Assembly: GCF_032854445.1 (NCBI RefSeq)
Contig: NC_088302.1
Coordinates: 52,298,046-52,358,045, forward strand
DNA from: Liolophura sinensis
Taxonomy: Eukaryota > Mollusca > Polyplacophora > Chitonida > Chitonidae
Direction of reading: 5' to 3'
Length of the DNA: 60,000 nucleotides
This document shows, one piece after another, positions 11,896 through 24,568 of this stretch; positions within the stretch are counted from its first letter, which is position 1, and the number at the start of each line of letters is the position of its first letter. Both the position numbers and the translations under genes were made by a program. The notes under the pieces were generated by a model. That model saw only the letters and a program-made list of their open reading frames with translations, was not told the origin of the DNA and ran no database searches.

Positions 11896-13603
11896 AGTTG
11901 GTTGCTAGCTTTTTAGGCCTTTCTCCCGTCAGAGTATCGCTTACTCTGTGTTTTCCGTTACCCGAACCTCTTTGTCGACAAGAAGGTTTTTTCCCAGGCC
12001 GGCTTTCCCCGGTGAAGCCGATAGTTTCATTTCTTGCAAGGAGCTATGTCGGATTCCCCGAATACTTGAGATACTCAGCACGAACTCTGCCATAAAAACC
12101 AACATTTTCATTTTGTCAAAGATTATGTGAAGAGATTGGCTCAATCAATTTTCTGTTAGCGGTGCGGAGCGAGCGTGTAGAGGCTCCGCTGGGGGCTGCC
12201 TTCTGCCTTTAACACAGGCGTCTTACAGCAAGCTGTTACGTCGCAACTGAATAGGAAGCCGAGCCTTCATAACTTGTCAATTTATCTCGACAAAAAATTC
12301 GGTTTCTGTCCATTTCTTTGGCGAATGTAAATAAAACCCCAGATTGTCTGTTGATATTGGCTTGACAATGTAATGGTTTTTTCGAACCCTAATATCATTT
12401 TGAAGGGAGTTATCAAATATTTATGAACCGGCTTACTATACATTTATCTCGAACATTTGCGAAACAAGATCTATCACCAGCGCGGCGCGCTTGCCAAGAG
12501 AGGGTCCACACGCTGTTTATCGGAGGTGGGCGATATGTACAAAACATGTGCTACATTTCCTGGATGAAATACAACATATGTGTGTTTAAGTATAACTATT
12601 AGTAGTGTCTACATGTCTTTATAAGGACTTGGGAGGCTGGAATGAAGCTGATATATCTTTTAGTCACAAGGTTTATTAAAGGATTAGTTTCCAGGTTTAG
12701 CTACTGGCCCCACTTATAAAGACTATAACCTGTAGAAAAAGTACCCTACCGGCAGGGATTCTAGAAAACGTAATAATGACTTTACATCAAGCGGAAACAA
12801 TAGGTTTACTGCACAATCCTATCTCCAGCCAGTCGTCCGGTACAGCTCAGCGGGTCACGTCAAAGATTGCCAACCCAAGTCTAGCCGGCCTTTATAACGT
12901 GGGAATTCGTATCATTTTCGACATGGATTTTACCTAGGCTGAAGCAAATATACGGCCGTATCATTTTGAACCCTTAGTGGACGACGCTGAATCTTCGATT
13001 TATGTTTTGTTTGCTTACTGCGGTCACTCATTTTGTCTCCAATAATTAAGCTATAACCTTCATAAAAGTAAAAATTCGAAAGCTAACCCTCAACACTTTA
13101 TAAAATTTATATAAAAAAGTAATTTTATATACATATTGTAATCTGTATACACCAAAATTACTCATCCATTTGAGTCAGAGATCATAGATGTACTACAGGA
13201 CTTCTCGGAGTGAAATATCATGGTTACGCGAGCATTTTATGCTCAGTTTCCTGTAGCTGTGCTAATTTACAACGAGTTTCAGTGCCTGCTTTGGTTATCA
13301 GCTTCAGTTATCATGCTTCTCTATAACTCACCTTCTCAAACTCAGAAAGAAAACAAAGCGTAAATTCTGGTTTTGGAGACACTCTAAAGAATTTTTTTCG
13401 TGCCTCTATTGTATACTCCTAAATGACTGGTGATGTGTGGTGGCATCGGTCACGTTGTGTGGTAGTACATGTACAACCTGTTCTAACACTTGACTTCAAT
13501 CTAGTTATGGTGTACCTGATTTTTAATACTAGTGTCATTGTTTATGGAGTAGTTGTGTGCTATTGTGGTTCGTGTGGCAGTTTGGAGATAAACACAGGAG
13601 GAT

Positions 13604-14168
13604 TTGGAGTTGGGAGACCTGACGCCCGGAGTTACCCGGTGTTTTAGAGGTTTTGACGCCCGAAGTTACGTAGTATTTTGGGGGTCCTGGAACTCGGGGT
13701 TACCTGGTGTTTTGGAAGTTCTCACACCCGGGATAACGTGATTTTTTGGAGGTTCTGACACCGGAAGTTACCTTGCATTTTGGAGGTTCTAGCACCCGAA
13801 GTTACCTAGTATTTTGAGTGTCCTGAAACCCGGGGTTACCTAGTATTTTGGAGGTTCTGACACCCAAAGTTACCTAGTATTTTGGATGTCCTGAAACCCG
13901 GGGTTACGTGGTATTTTGGGGCTTTTGACACCCGGGGTTACGTAGTATTTTGGATGTTCTGATACCCGAGGTTACCGGGTATTTCGGGGATCCTGACACC
14001 GGGGTTAACTGGGTATTTGGGAGTAGCATAACACCCGAGGTTGCCGAATATTTCGAGGGTCCAGACACCCGAGGATACCAGGTATTTGGGTTTACTGGGT
14101 ATTTGGGGAGTAGGACGACACCCGCGGTTACCAGGTATTTCTGGGGTCCCGACACTCGGGATTATTTA
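13604..14168. repeat. Minisatellite, 34 bp unit, about 16 copies
   Basis: The core is GTTACCTAGTATTTTGG joined to AGGTTCTGACACCCGAA. CCTAGTATTTTG recurs at 13805 and 13839 (34 bases). Two unit subtypes, one with GGTTCTGACACCCGAAG and one with TGTCCTGAAACCCGGGG, tend to alternate, giving a local 68 bp dimer period around 13800-13930. Right-hand units (after about 14000) are more diverged and vary in length. Complementary small frames at 13904-14198 are repeat artefacts. Confidence 0.95.
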
Positions 14169-16266
14169 TGGAGTGCCGAAGCTCCGGGAATAAAGTGATG
14201 AATTTTTTGAAGTCGTATTTATATTTCTTGGAAATGCATACAGCATGTTTTTCCTGGTACCCCTATTGTTGATATTAGCACCTCTACTGTTGATATTAGC
14301 GCCTGTATTCTTGATATTTTGACAGAAATGTTGGAGTCAAGCATTAAGTGGTTGAGATCTCATCCTCACCCCACCCCTACCCCCATACACAAGCCTTAGC
14401 TGTGCACCTGTGGAAGACAGGGAATGGTTACACTCAAAGGACCCACCCAAAACTGGGCAGTCCCTCCTGCTAGAAAAAATGTTTTTCATCGAGCCCTTGA
14501 AGTTTTCTCTACCATTGTTGGATCGGCCATTACATGGAGATATCCTCCAAAAGGCCCTTGTCCAGAATCTCCCTCCCCCTGTTTCCCCACCACTATGTCC
14601 CACCACATCCACACACATCTGAAAAAAGGGTTTTTTTCGTTGACATTCATTGGTTGTGGAAATCCTTAATTACATTTGTTCACTGTGTCCAACAAATTCC
14701 CCTTACAGTGCCCCCTGGTCGTCTTCTGGAGAGTTTAGGGAGACACGGATGTTTCCCCTGCCCGTCTCGGTCTATCCCTCACGACTGAGAGCTCTCTAAA
14801 CACTTCACAGCTGTCTGGCCTCCCGTTTATATTGCTTCCATCTGTAATAAAGCATGCCTATCATGTGCGGGGGGGGGGGCTGATGGAAATCGCATGGGGT
14901 ACTGACGGCGGGGGGGGGGGATTATTTTTTCACGGCGCAAGACTACTCATGGTATCAAATTAATCACATCCGGTTTAACGCTTCAAGTAGAGAATCCTTT
15001 TTTTTTTTGGAGGAGGAAGTTTTTGTTGAGGGGTGGGGTGGGGGTGGGAGTGAAAGATGAAAAGAAATAACAAATGGCTCACATTAGCCCGAAACTTTGT
15101 GGAAACATTCACACATCTGAAGATACGATCATTTTTATTTCGTGTATACATGCTTACAGTATTGTATGGGCTTTGGATTTTTTCCTCTCGCCATAGAATG
15201 TTTTTTTTGGGTTCTCTTTTTTTGTTGATAGCTTTCGAATAATGAACATTATTTTATTGTACCATCTCTCATTTGATGAAAATCACACGGCCTTGATGGG
15301 GGCTCTATAGCTGCACTGCTAAATAAGCTGTAAAGTGGCGTTCATTGTTTGTGGAGGGTGAAATGTGATCTGTCTAACATAAACCATCCCACAGCCTTTA
15401 GTACCCTGACCGAAGGTTAACTGGTTCGCCAGTTTAGATTAACTTCTACTGTTACTGTAAGCTCCAGTATACCCATTATCCTGGGCACAGCATGGTCGGG
15501 CCAAGTCCTCGCAGCTCTCAACCCAGCCACATTGCTAGGCCGATTTGATACGGTACCAGACTCGAGCCACTGTGACAGCCATCAATCACCTCCTAGGGTC
15601 GAGGATTAAAACCCGCTCAGACAAGTTCACGAGGGTTCTGGACACCACAATAGGGAAGGAATGAATCCGTATCTCTAGAGATACACAACTCCATCTGCCT
15701 CCACCCTCCAAGCGCTGTGTGGTCAGTGGTTTGTAAGTTGTAATTTTCTCACAGACTGGACGGGGGCCCTAAAGGGGATTGTTCACGATCGAACACGACA
15801 CTCGAAAACGCCATTGGGCAAGACATCCTTGCAAAATCACCATACACTCAGGGAACGATGTTTTATCATTTCTGTTAATATGTACATAGAATAAGTTATA
15901 TCCCTTTATTAACAGGCTGTTAATCCGAGGCGGATAGCTGATGTGGAGCTCTCTTCGATTACTTGATCATTTATTTTTTGTTTATTATTTAATGTTTATT
16001 TTGTAAGTCCGTTGGTGGTATATCTTCCCTGTTTTGTCTCAAAGTTATAATCTTCTTTGGTAAACTGTTGAAAAACAAGAAAGTATTTTCTGTACTCTGA
16101 GGAAAGTGAACGTGCATGCTAACAACCCTTTTTACATTATCATACAAAATAATTCAGGAGAGAATGTCACACAAATATAAATAGTGTAATTTATGCCTTG
16201 GTATTGTGGAGTGAAAATTGACAGAAAGGTGTTCTGTGATTACTGAGGCAACGGCATATACGAGAT

Positions 16267-16268
<2 letters not shown>

Positions 16269-16306
<38 letters not shown>
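16269..16306. repeat. (AT)n microsatellite
   Basis: About 19 AT dinucleotides followed by a short GATA run (AGATAGATAG). Confidence 0.97.
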
Positions 16307-16309
<3 letters not shown>

Positions 16310-16677
16310 TAGATAGCATGACACCTAACACCACGTGCTAATGGTGATGATCAGTAGTCCTACCTGCAGAATTGGGGTAGTGGTGGTATCTGTATAGGAC
16401 GACTTTATACCTGAAGTGTCGGTGGCTCTATAATTGGAACGTTAATTGCAGGAATAATCCTGGCCTACAGTCTATGATTGAACTGATTCGTAATACTCAG
16501 GGAAACATTCATAATATATGTGATTGATAAACCGGTTAATAATGCCCTTAAGGGATAATCGGGCCATTGGATTAAATAGACCAAGTTACCGCTTCAGCTA
16601 CATTCTGCATTTCTAACCAGTTACGGTCTCGTGTAATGGGTTTTTCTCTTTTCTTTCCTTATATTCTTTACACTAAC

Positions 16678-16771
16678 TTGTGTACTCCCAGCGACTATTC
16701 TGAGGCGGTAACAGAACATAACAGTTGTGTACTCTCTGCTACTTTTTGTGCCCGTAATAGAACATAAAATT
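16678..16771. repeat. Diverged 47 bp tandem duplication
   Basis: TTGTGTACTC starts at 16678 and again at 16725. Both copies end with a GTAA(C/T)AGAACATAA word. Internal bases differ considerably, so the duplication is old. Confidence 0.7.
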
Positions 16772-19700
16772 GGCATTAACTGCATATTACTTAGAGAGAT
16801 TTTTTGTTTGCGAAAAGTGTCAGAAATCAGGGTGCTAACGTCTGTAATGGTGTAGCGGACAGGTGGCTAAAACGCCGGGTTTTGCATACACGTGCGTTAA
16901 AAACATGGAAGGGTAATTGGTGCAAACTGCCGTATGTCCAGAGAACTCCCCATCAGTCCCCCTTAACGCCCCCCATCTCCACACCCCAAGTGTAATACCA
17001 CAGGCTGGTAATACAACCCCTCAAACATGTGGTGTATTCTTGTATATATATCCCTGTTTAAAAAAAGGCCTGCGGGAACGAACGAAGCAAAGCACATTGC
17101 ACTGTGAAGTGTTCGTGTAGGCATGGCGCTTGTGCGGTATAAGTGAGCCAGGCGTGGGTCAAATTCGTAGCATTCCTTTGTAAATATAGTCGTACTGGAC
17201 GTAATATAGGATGGAAACAAAACACTGAAATACTCAGCTCTTTCCTGCATGAGTACAAATACCAACAGGATGAGATTTCACAAAGGTTTTTGTTGAGAAT
17301 GAAGACGATTCATGTAGGTTGAAATAGTTGATGGTTAATTCACTAAGAGATCATTTCCGATGTAACTCTATACAGGCTTGAAGTTTCAAAATCGGAGGAC
17401 GTAAAGTTCATGCACAAGCCAACATCTGGTATCATCATTTAGTAAATGGTTAACACTCACCCGCCACCCACACACACACACATACATTAAGACAAAACAA
17501 TAACTGTTAGCCATTCAGAATCGTTAAGGTGCTCTATTGGCTTTGCTCGGCCAGACAAACCACGTGACTCGCAAATTCCCGTTTGCAACAATGCTCTTAT
17601 ATTACAAATCTCGCGTGATAATGCGCGAAAAACTGATAGTGCACCTAGCTCACCAGAATTCAGGTCTTTCAATGAAACTGATCAAAACCCAAGTAAAGAG
17701 TCACGGACTGAAACTTATTTTGCAAACTTTGCCAATTGCTAGTGAATTGTTATTAAATAACGTATACATATATCTTTTTTCCAACCTAATTAAAGACTTA
17801 AGTAAGAGTAAGATTCATCTGGGCTGCATAGGCCTGCCTATATAGCAGTTTTGCTTTCTTGCATATTTCTTTGTGTTGATTTGTGGCAAATGTATTCGTT
17901 TCAATTATACATGTTATCTCGGTGTGTCATTCATTGTACTACTCAGCTTAGATGACATGTATCTTCATGTGCTGATCTCCTTAGTGGTGGAAACGAGAAC
18001 CAAACAAGAGCGGTGTCTTAGTAATAGATTGTATTGCGTCTATTTGTCTCCTCGTCGTCAGTTGTTTATAACAGATGTTTGTAAACAGCTCATCTTGGAT
18101 GTCAGGTGATAAAACCGTTAGCAGACAGCTTATTAAATATAGACAATTATAGTCGGAGAATGTGGGAATGGCGCGTGGGGGAGATGAGGTATAGGTGGTA
18201 TAGGTGGTATAGGGTGGGATGCATGGGAGGTTGGAAAATGCGCAATCTGAAAGCTGCTGATGAGAGATTGTGGATGCGCATTATACACTGTCACGAATGG
18301 GGATGCCTTATGTGTTCTGAAACATGTACATCCACTCATAATTTACTGAATCTATGTGTAGAAACAGCCATTCGTATATCCAAGATGGACGTTCTAGGTC
18401 AATAATTGCAAGGCAAGTTCCCAAAATGACGTTTAGCGCAAACTATGAAGTTAGCATGGAATCATCAAAACAAGCAGTCAACAGATTTCAGAGATGTGGG
18501 AAAGATGCAAGGAATGTTCTAGGCACATGAGCGAAATCGGTATGGAAATCGTGTACCACGCTAGTTGTCGATAAGAAAATATGTATCTCAGTTGCTCTTT
18601 GACTGCACCTATTGACATATCCAACTGCACAATAATGAAGCAGAGCGTCAGAGATTCTGGACGTTTTGTCGATATTTTGAGAATTATACTCCTTGAAAGC
18701 TATGTCGAAGTCTAAAACAGACAAAATGGCCATAATTTTGTTGAAAATGGACGAAACAGCCCGACGCTCAGGCTTGATTTGTAACTTGCCATTTTAAGCT
18801 GTGTATTAAGTTACAATCCGACACATTGAACCATTCTGACAAAACGTGGAAAACTGTGTATCAACTTAGTTCAACTCACTTACTACACGTTTGTGGTCGC
18901 GAAAAAACCTGACCTTTTCAACCTCACATGCAGAAAGTCAGCTCTCCTTATCCCGATCTCTTGCTTTTCCAAGCTGAGAAAACCTCATAGATGAAAGCTG
19001 TACATTTGCTTACAAATTGTGTTTGACCACATCTTGTACTATATTCATAGCTTAAACCCATATTGTGTGAAAGATTTGTCCTAAAGTCTTTTGAGCTTTA
19101 CCACTTCCTGTTAGTAAGAAATAAATGTCATGGGTCACAGGATTATGGGAATGTGTTTCCGTAAGGAAGTATAGTCATCGCATTAAACTGATTCCAGGGA
19201 TGGAAGGAGGAAATCGGTTTCCCGGAAGGATCTGTTAACGTGAACCCGCATTGGTGGATAGCATGACCACGACAGGGGTAGGGTGCCCTGAGGCATTGGT
19301 GCGGGTCGGTCTTCCGCGGCCTCTTTTGATACACGTGTATACATCCCGTGCGGTACAGAGAGCCCGTCTGTATATGCTATACCATGCGGACCATGAGGCT
19401 TTTGTTTATTGTGTCAATATTCGTAGGTACGCTAAGGCTACCGGTTTCTCTTTTAGGGGCCCTTTTGGGGGACTTTCAGTTACACGGAATCGGCTGCAGA
19501 TGGAAAGTAACGTTAATTATGGTTAGCAGTTGTACAAAAAACTAAACTTAAAGATTTGTGTGGGACAAATACAGATTTGCCCCTTCTGCCACAAGAGGTG
19601 AGAAAATGTAAATTGTTAATGTACTTAAAATTGCATAATATATGCATTGTTGTTACAGAAGACATTGAACAACCTGGATTTATGTACACGTTTACATTTT

Positions 19701-20159
19701 AGCACACATGTATGATAGTTTGTGGACTGACTACAACATCTGGCACAGGAAATGACTTCTTACAACCAAGTGTGAATGGCGCCAAGCGCTTTTATCGCCA
19801 GGCTATATAAACGTCAAGGTTAAAGCTGATATAGTTCCTACGTTACACACAGATATTACACACAAACTTCAGAATGAACGTACAAATGTAATAATCTGTT
19901 GATGTCCTCAGCTTAAAATGCCTCCTGAAACCTGTTTGAAGTGAAGTATGGGTCTTTAATCCACATATATAGGTGTTTTGAGAGATCAGACTAGATGTGG
20001 TAATTCTTACTGTTATAAATATATGTGCACGTACAAATCTGGTGATGGACTGACTTATCTCATCAAAGCATCTCTCCGAACCTGATTGCACAGAAGGACT
20101 GACTGAGAGCCACGAATCATATAGTTGCCGAACTCCATAGCTTAATACACGTATAATTG

Positions 20160-20285
20160 CGAGGACCGGGTGGTAGCCGAGTGGTAACGATGCTTGCCTT
20201 TTAATCGCAATCGGGGACAAAATGGGCGTCGGTTCAAACCGAGCCTTGTGCAGGGGGATTTTTTTTTACATCCCCCGCCATGACT
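20160..20285 (+). mobile_element. tRNA-like SINE head with Pol III-type signals
   Basis: An A-box-like GTAGCCGAGTGGTAACGA (about 20171) is followed some 60 bases later by a B-box-like GTCGGTTCAAACC (about 20229-20241) and then a run of nine T (about 20261-20269), the usual Pol III stop. The following CATCCCCCGCCATGA resembles a SINE body I recall from gastropods and bivalves, but similarity fades soon after. The acceptor arm does not pair as in a real tRNA, and the loop region is too long, so I call it a SINE-derived, not functional, tRNA gene. Confidence 0.6.
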
Positions 20286-22881
20286 GTTCGGTGGCTCTAA
20301 CGGCTATAAACAATCCACGGCGCTTGTATAGCTGTTTGCACACTCTAATGTTCGTTTAAGACCAGTATATCGTGGCAGTGGAAAAACATGTAGTTCTATA
20401 TAATGGGCTTGTGTCCTTCGTTTGCCCAGTTAAGTCGTAACCGTAGTTCTGTGTAAATGGTTTGCGTCCGTTGTTTGCATAGCATCGTGGTAATCGAATA
20501 ACCCCAACCTCAGTCTAACTTGCTCGTATTCCTTAGTGGCTGATTTGTGACCGTAACGCCGCTAAAGGTATTATGTTATATGTCGGCGTTGGTTGTTAAT
20601 AGCGTAGTAAGCGATGTTACTGGGTAACGAGGTAATAAACTGAGCAAATCTGCTGATTAGGCTTCGCATAGCCGAAGGTTTATTTTCTGAGAGCTGTCAG
20701 AAGGCAGTCGATGTAACTATGACAGATCGATGAGTCCTTGAACAAGGCATTGGCCAAACAATCCGCCATTTCCCTGACAAATTGCAACTCGGCAATATAA
20801 TTTGACAGGTCCTTCTGACCAATAACTTCATTGGTATTCCGTAGAAGCTATCACATATAATTCCAAATTTTAATCGAATTTCCTCTCGCATTCATCATCC
20901 AGCCAGCTCAGGAATGGCAGTGTCAAAGTGGTGACCGATCACATGTAGTGTGTAAAACTTGCATGCACTCCCCCGTGTGGACCCCCTTTGTGCTTGGCAT
21001 GGACTATAATGCCCAAAGTTAGGCTTCCACTAGGGAATTCAACAGCAAAGCGTTTGTCAATTCTCTGTGCATGCATAATTCATACCTGACATTCACACAA
21101 ATCGTTCTGTTAAAACAACAGATTGGATCTGGCTATGTACATGTTTGTTGTAAATATATCACTGTATTAGCGGGCTAATAATCCTTTCTGATCTTAGCCA
21201 ACTTCGGGTTCTTGGAACCGGACTGAAGCAACTCACAACAAAACACACCATTGTTTCCAGTCGATCAAGGTTGTATTAAACATAATATGCCACACAAGTG
21301 GAACCGACAGTAACTATATCTCTCCTCTCTCCTCTCTTCTCTTCTCTCGTTTTCTATCTACATGCATGTATTACAAGTCTATCGGTATAATAACGAGTCT
21401 CTCTCTCAATCTAAAGACTCACGGGGACTCCCTACAATACAAATTGGTTGGCCATATATATACAAGGACAACTTTCCAGAAATTCAATAGTGGCGTGAGA
21501 AACAGGATACAATAGTCGTCACTTTCATGGAAACCCCAGTCGTTTATCATTTAGGCCTTAGATGCTATGGGAATGCCTACAAGTGTCATTAGGCCACCAG
21601 TTAGGAGCCATAAAGTGACCACTATGTCCAGGTTCCCACACCAGCCTGTGTAGTGGATGCAACAGCTGGTGGTACCCAAGTACTCATTACAAATACATCC
21701 ACTGCAGAAACAATGTTACACAACTTGTATGGATACAGTCTAAAACCATTTATGCTGTGCACAAATACAAGAAATACGTCATTATAAGCGTAGCAAAACT
21801 TATATAAACATATAATATTAAGACACGTTAACAAGTAACTTATTCAAGTATGTATCTTGTGCCAGGCTACACAAGCTTTATCTTGCTTCCAGGAAATAAG
21901 AATGTACGCACCAAAATATTGGCTGATACACACACCTGTTCCACGATAAGTGTACTACTTTAATGCTCCTGTACGTTATGAATGTGGGTGTGTAGTTGAT
22001 TTGTTTGGTTTCGTATTATTCTCGTAGTATTAAAAAGATAATAGGCCTGTGCTTGCTGTATTGAGAATATACATCAAAGATAGTTTTTCTCAAGGATATA
22101 CTGTATTCTAAACAAAGCTTTTGTCGAAAAAGAAATAAAGCCAGATCGTCTTTTTCATCATGCCGTTACATCTCAAGAGACTGGAACCTAAATCGTCATG
22201 CTGTGATAATGCCAAGCAAAATTTGGACTAATATCGTAAAGGTGTGCGGTGAAATTGTTTGTTATTGTATGTTGACATCCCTAGTGGAAGGCTGTGGTTG
22301 GGGTACAAACCGGATGTTTTCTATCACGATACATACCAAGGACGTCAAGATGCAACGTTTCATAGATATTGTGACTCTGTAGGGATACGAGTGATGATGT
22401 TGTTGAATTTCAGACTTACAAATGGTGCCATGCAGATATCATGATTGCAGATCATGCAAATATGATACTCAAATTGGACTTTGTCGATTGACTTTGATCG
22501 CCTTTGACAGATCACCGCAAAGGAATCAGTTGTATTAAGCTTCATACACGCTGTCTGCGCTGTGCTACTCCGTTCATTTTTCCTCAACTGACTGGATGCG
22601 GACTGAACGATAGGGAACACTTCGGAGGGTCATCATGTTCTAAAGCCTTCACGAGCCAAAGAATAGTTTCGGCCAATTTATGTTGACAGTGTAATTGAAA
22701 TGTGGCGGACAATGTGTGTTACGTGAGCGATAAAATCAGCCCGTGTCTGTTTTCCTTCGCTCTTTCGCGAATCAATCCCTCTAACAGCCTGCCACTACAC
22801 TCTCCCATTTCGACTACGTGACTTTAATGTATTTTCTGCAGAGCTCGGGTTTCTGGGTTTCAAATTGCCACCTATCTATGA

Positions 22882-22896
22882 AGAACAATTTGTTCT
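22882..22896 (+). promoter_or_regulatory. Perfect inverted-repeat-3 hormone-element-like site
   Basis: AGAACA, a 3-base spacer ATT, then TGTTCT: the exact palindrome bound by vertebrate glucocorticoid, androgen and progesterone receptors. It extends one base on each side as a 17-base palindrome. Molluscs are not known to have those receptors, so a different binder or coincidence must be considered. Confidence 0.25.
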
Positions 22897-23244
22897 TGTC
22901 AACGTCACCCGGCTATTTGGTTATTGCTTCACGGCCTGAAAAACCCGCCTTGCATTCGTCTAGTGTTTTCCACAAGTGCTTATAAATCTTCCATATCTAT
23001 ACATAGACAAATAACCGCCATTGTTTTAGGACATGGGAAATTGTTGACACCGACATTTTGAAAAGCGTGTCCTAATGTATTATTATTTATTTTTCCATGT
23101 TTTCACCTGAAAATCCTATATTAACCTAACAAGCTTTATCTTCCATTACCTCACTTTTGGGTTTATAAGAACACAGCAAACCTTAATGGGTTCCATATTT
23201 CACAATTTCCCTCAGAAGGGCAGGATTCAGTTTCACAAAACTAC

Positions 23245-23330
23245 CGTGGCTTACCATAATGATTTAAAGCGTAACCGCTATACATTGAAACCTATAACCA
23301 ATAAGGTCGTGGGTTCGAATCCAGCATTCA
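23245..23330 (+). mobile_element. Degenerate tRNA-like SINE head
   Basis: GTGGCTTACCATAATG (A-box-like, about 23246) is followed by a consensus B box, GTGGGTTCGAATCCAGC (about 23309-23325). The spacing of about 65 bases is wider than in a typical tRNA. No clear body follows, so this is a weak relic call. Confidence 0.45.
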
Positions 23331-24239
23331 TAAATCTCTGCGTTAATGATGTTATATAAGGTTTCCGTAAACCCACCCTTAGTATACCACACACATATAC
23401 CTCTTCATACCTCGAATAACCTTGGCTTCATTTACATGTGCGATATTGTAGCTTTCTCCTACACATGCCAAGTTAACGTGTAATTAGTGGATAATAACAC
23501 TTAATCTTACTCTTATATTTATATCGTACAATTCACACTGCGAGGCGCCTGTCTCTCTCATTACACTTCCACCGTGTCCTTTCGCCTGTCCTCTCTGTCT
23601 GTCTCAGCGTACAGATTTACCATGGCCAGATGTCGGGAAAGCTTTTGCCACGACTTAAACCTGTTCTGCGCCTCCCCACCAATATCCGATATCGCAGTGA
23701 CAAATGAGCGAGCCAGGAAGCACCGGCCCATTATTCTTGTCGCACAAAATGTGCCTATTTTCCTCTCTCATTTGGCAAGTTTATGGTGTTTTTCAAAGCG
23801 GCAGGGCATATGTGTGTATATCCCGACGATCTCTTCCACTGCTCCAGTCACGGCGTGAAGAAATGGACAGCGATCACAGTCCAGATGGTCTCTGTGATGT
23901 CTTTATGGGACTAATGAATTCGTTATGCATTAAGCGTATCAGATTGACCAAAGCTCCCATGAACACTGAGTAATGACTCAAGCATGAGAAATTCCACACC
24001 TCCAATAAGATAAATACTGAATGGTGTATCTTCAAGAACACAATTAAGGGCACCATAAACTGAAGTAATACAATATATTAGGTCTGCGCGAGTTTTGTGC
24101 ATAGCAAGATATAAATCTTAATTCTAATCACACCCAGAATAAAAAATACTATAAAATTTAAACATTAGAACACTTCGTTTTAGCATCCTGAACATGGATA
24201 TTGTTGCTCCTAATTATCAAAACAATGGGGACCTCCGCA

Positions 24240-24456
24240 GCCAAGGTAGTTAGCACGCCCGCGCGGCCCTCTGACCCAGGAGGCTCTCACCAATGCGGTC
24301 GCTGTAAGGAAAGGTCTGCCAGCAACTTGTGAATTGTTGTGGGTTCCTTCCTGACTCTGCCCTGTTCCCTCCCACGATAATGCTTGTCACCGTCATACAT
24401 GTGAAATATTCTTAAGTAAGGCGTAAAACACCAATCAAACAAATAAATAAACAACA
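24240..24456 (+). mobile_element. SINE of the 488-761 type, internally deleted
   Basis: This is the only plus-strand copy of this family in the window. It runs from a degraded head (TAGTTAGCACGC), through CAGGAGGCTCTCACCAATG and GCGGTCGCTGTAAG, to the tail CGTAAAACACCAATCAAACA and AAATAAATAAAC. The B-box region and the start of the body are missing (a jump from GTCGCTGTAAG to AAGGTCTGCC), so it could not be transcribed by Pol III. It sits immediately upstream of the 20 bp minisatellite. Confidence 0.85.
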
Positions 24457-24568
24457 AAACACAAGAACATTCCAGTGGCTCATATTTTGAAAACAATCGC
24501 TTGCACAGTTTCACAAGGTATAGATATGATTACGTGCGCTACAATAATCATTACATCAGTTTATCCAC

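Larger units (their letters stand above)
10019..13603. other. Non-coding sequence with simple repeats
   Basis: No gene supported. It contains the (AC)n/(AT)n tract and the G-rich tract annotated separately. The rest is unique AT-rich DNA. The overlapping small frames at 11853-12144 on both strands encode nothing I recognise. Confidence 0.55.
14169..20159. other. Non-coding sequence with simple repeats and small duplications
   Basis: No gene supported over about 6 kb. The 14860-15050 stretch is rich in homopolymers (G runs near 14869 and 14911, a T run near 15000, a G-rich tract near 15035). A 17-base palindrome, ATTAACAGGCTGTTAAT, lies at 15908-15924. The 18170-18230 area has three short GGTATAGGT-type copies. 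Candidate frames such as 17537-17845 and 18106-18405 contain no motif I can assign. Confidence 0.55.
20286..24239. other. Non-coding unique sequence
   Basis: No gene supported. It contains a TC-rich simple stretch at about 21316-21350, the inverted-repeat site at 22882-22896 and a tRNA-like fragment near 23.3 kb. Frames at 23574-23973 and 22259-22686 have no recognisable domains. Confidence 0.55.

Noticed and set aside
15400-15660. Possible further SINE on the minus strand (AGCGGGTTTTAATCCTCGAC resembles a B box)
   Set aside because: The B box is imperfect, no A box or second copy in the window was found, so it is not supported.
20160-20285. Genuine tRNA gene
   Set aside because: A and B boxes and a T-run exist, but the acceptor stem does not pair and the spacing is too long; a SINE head is the better reading.
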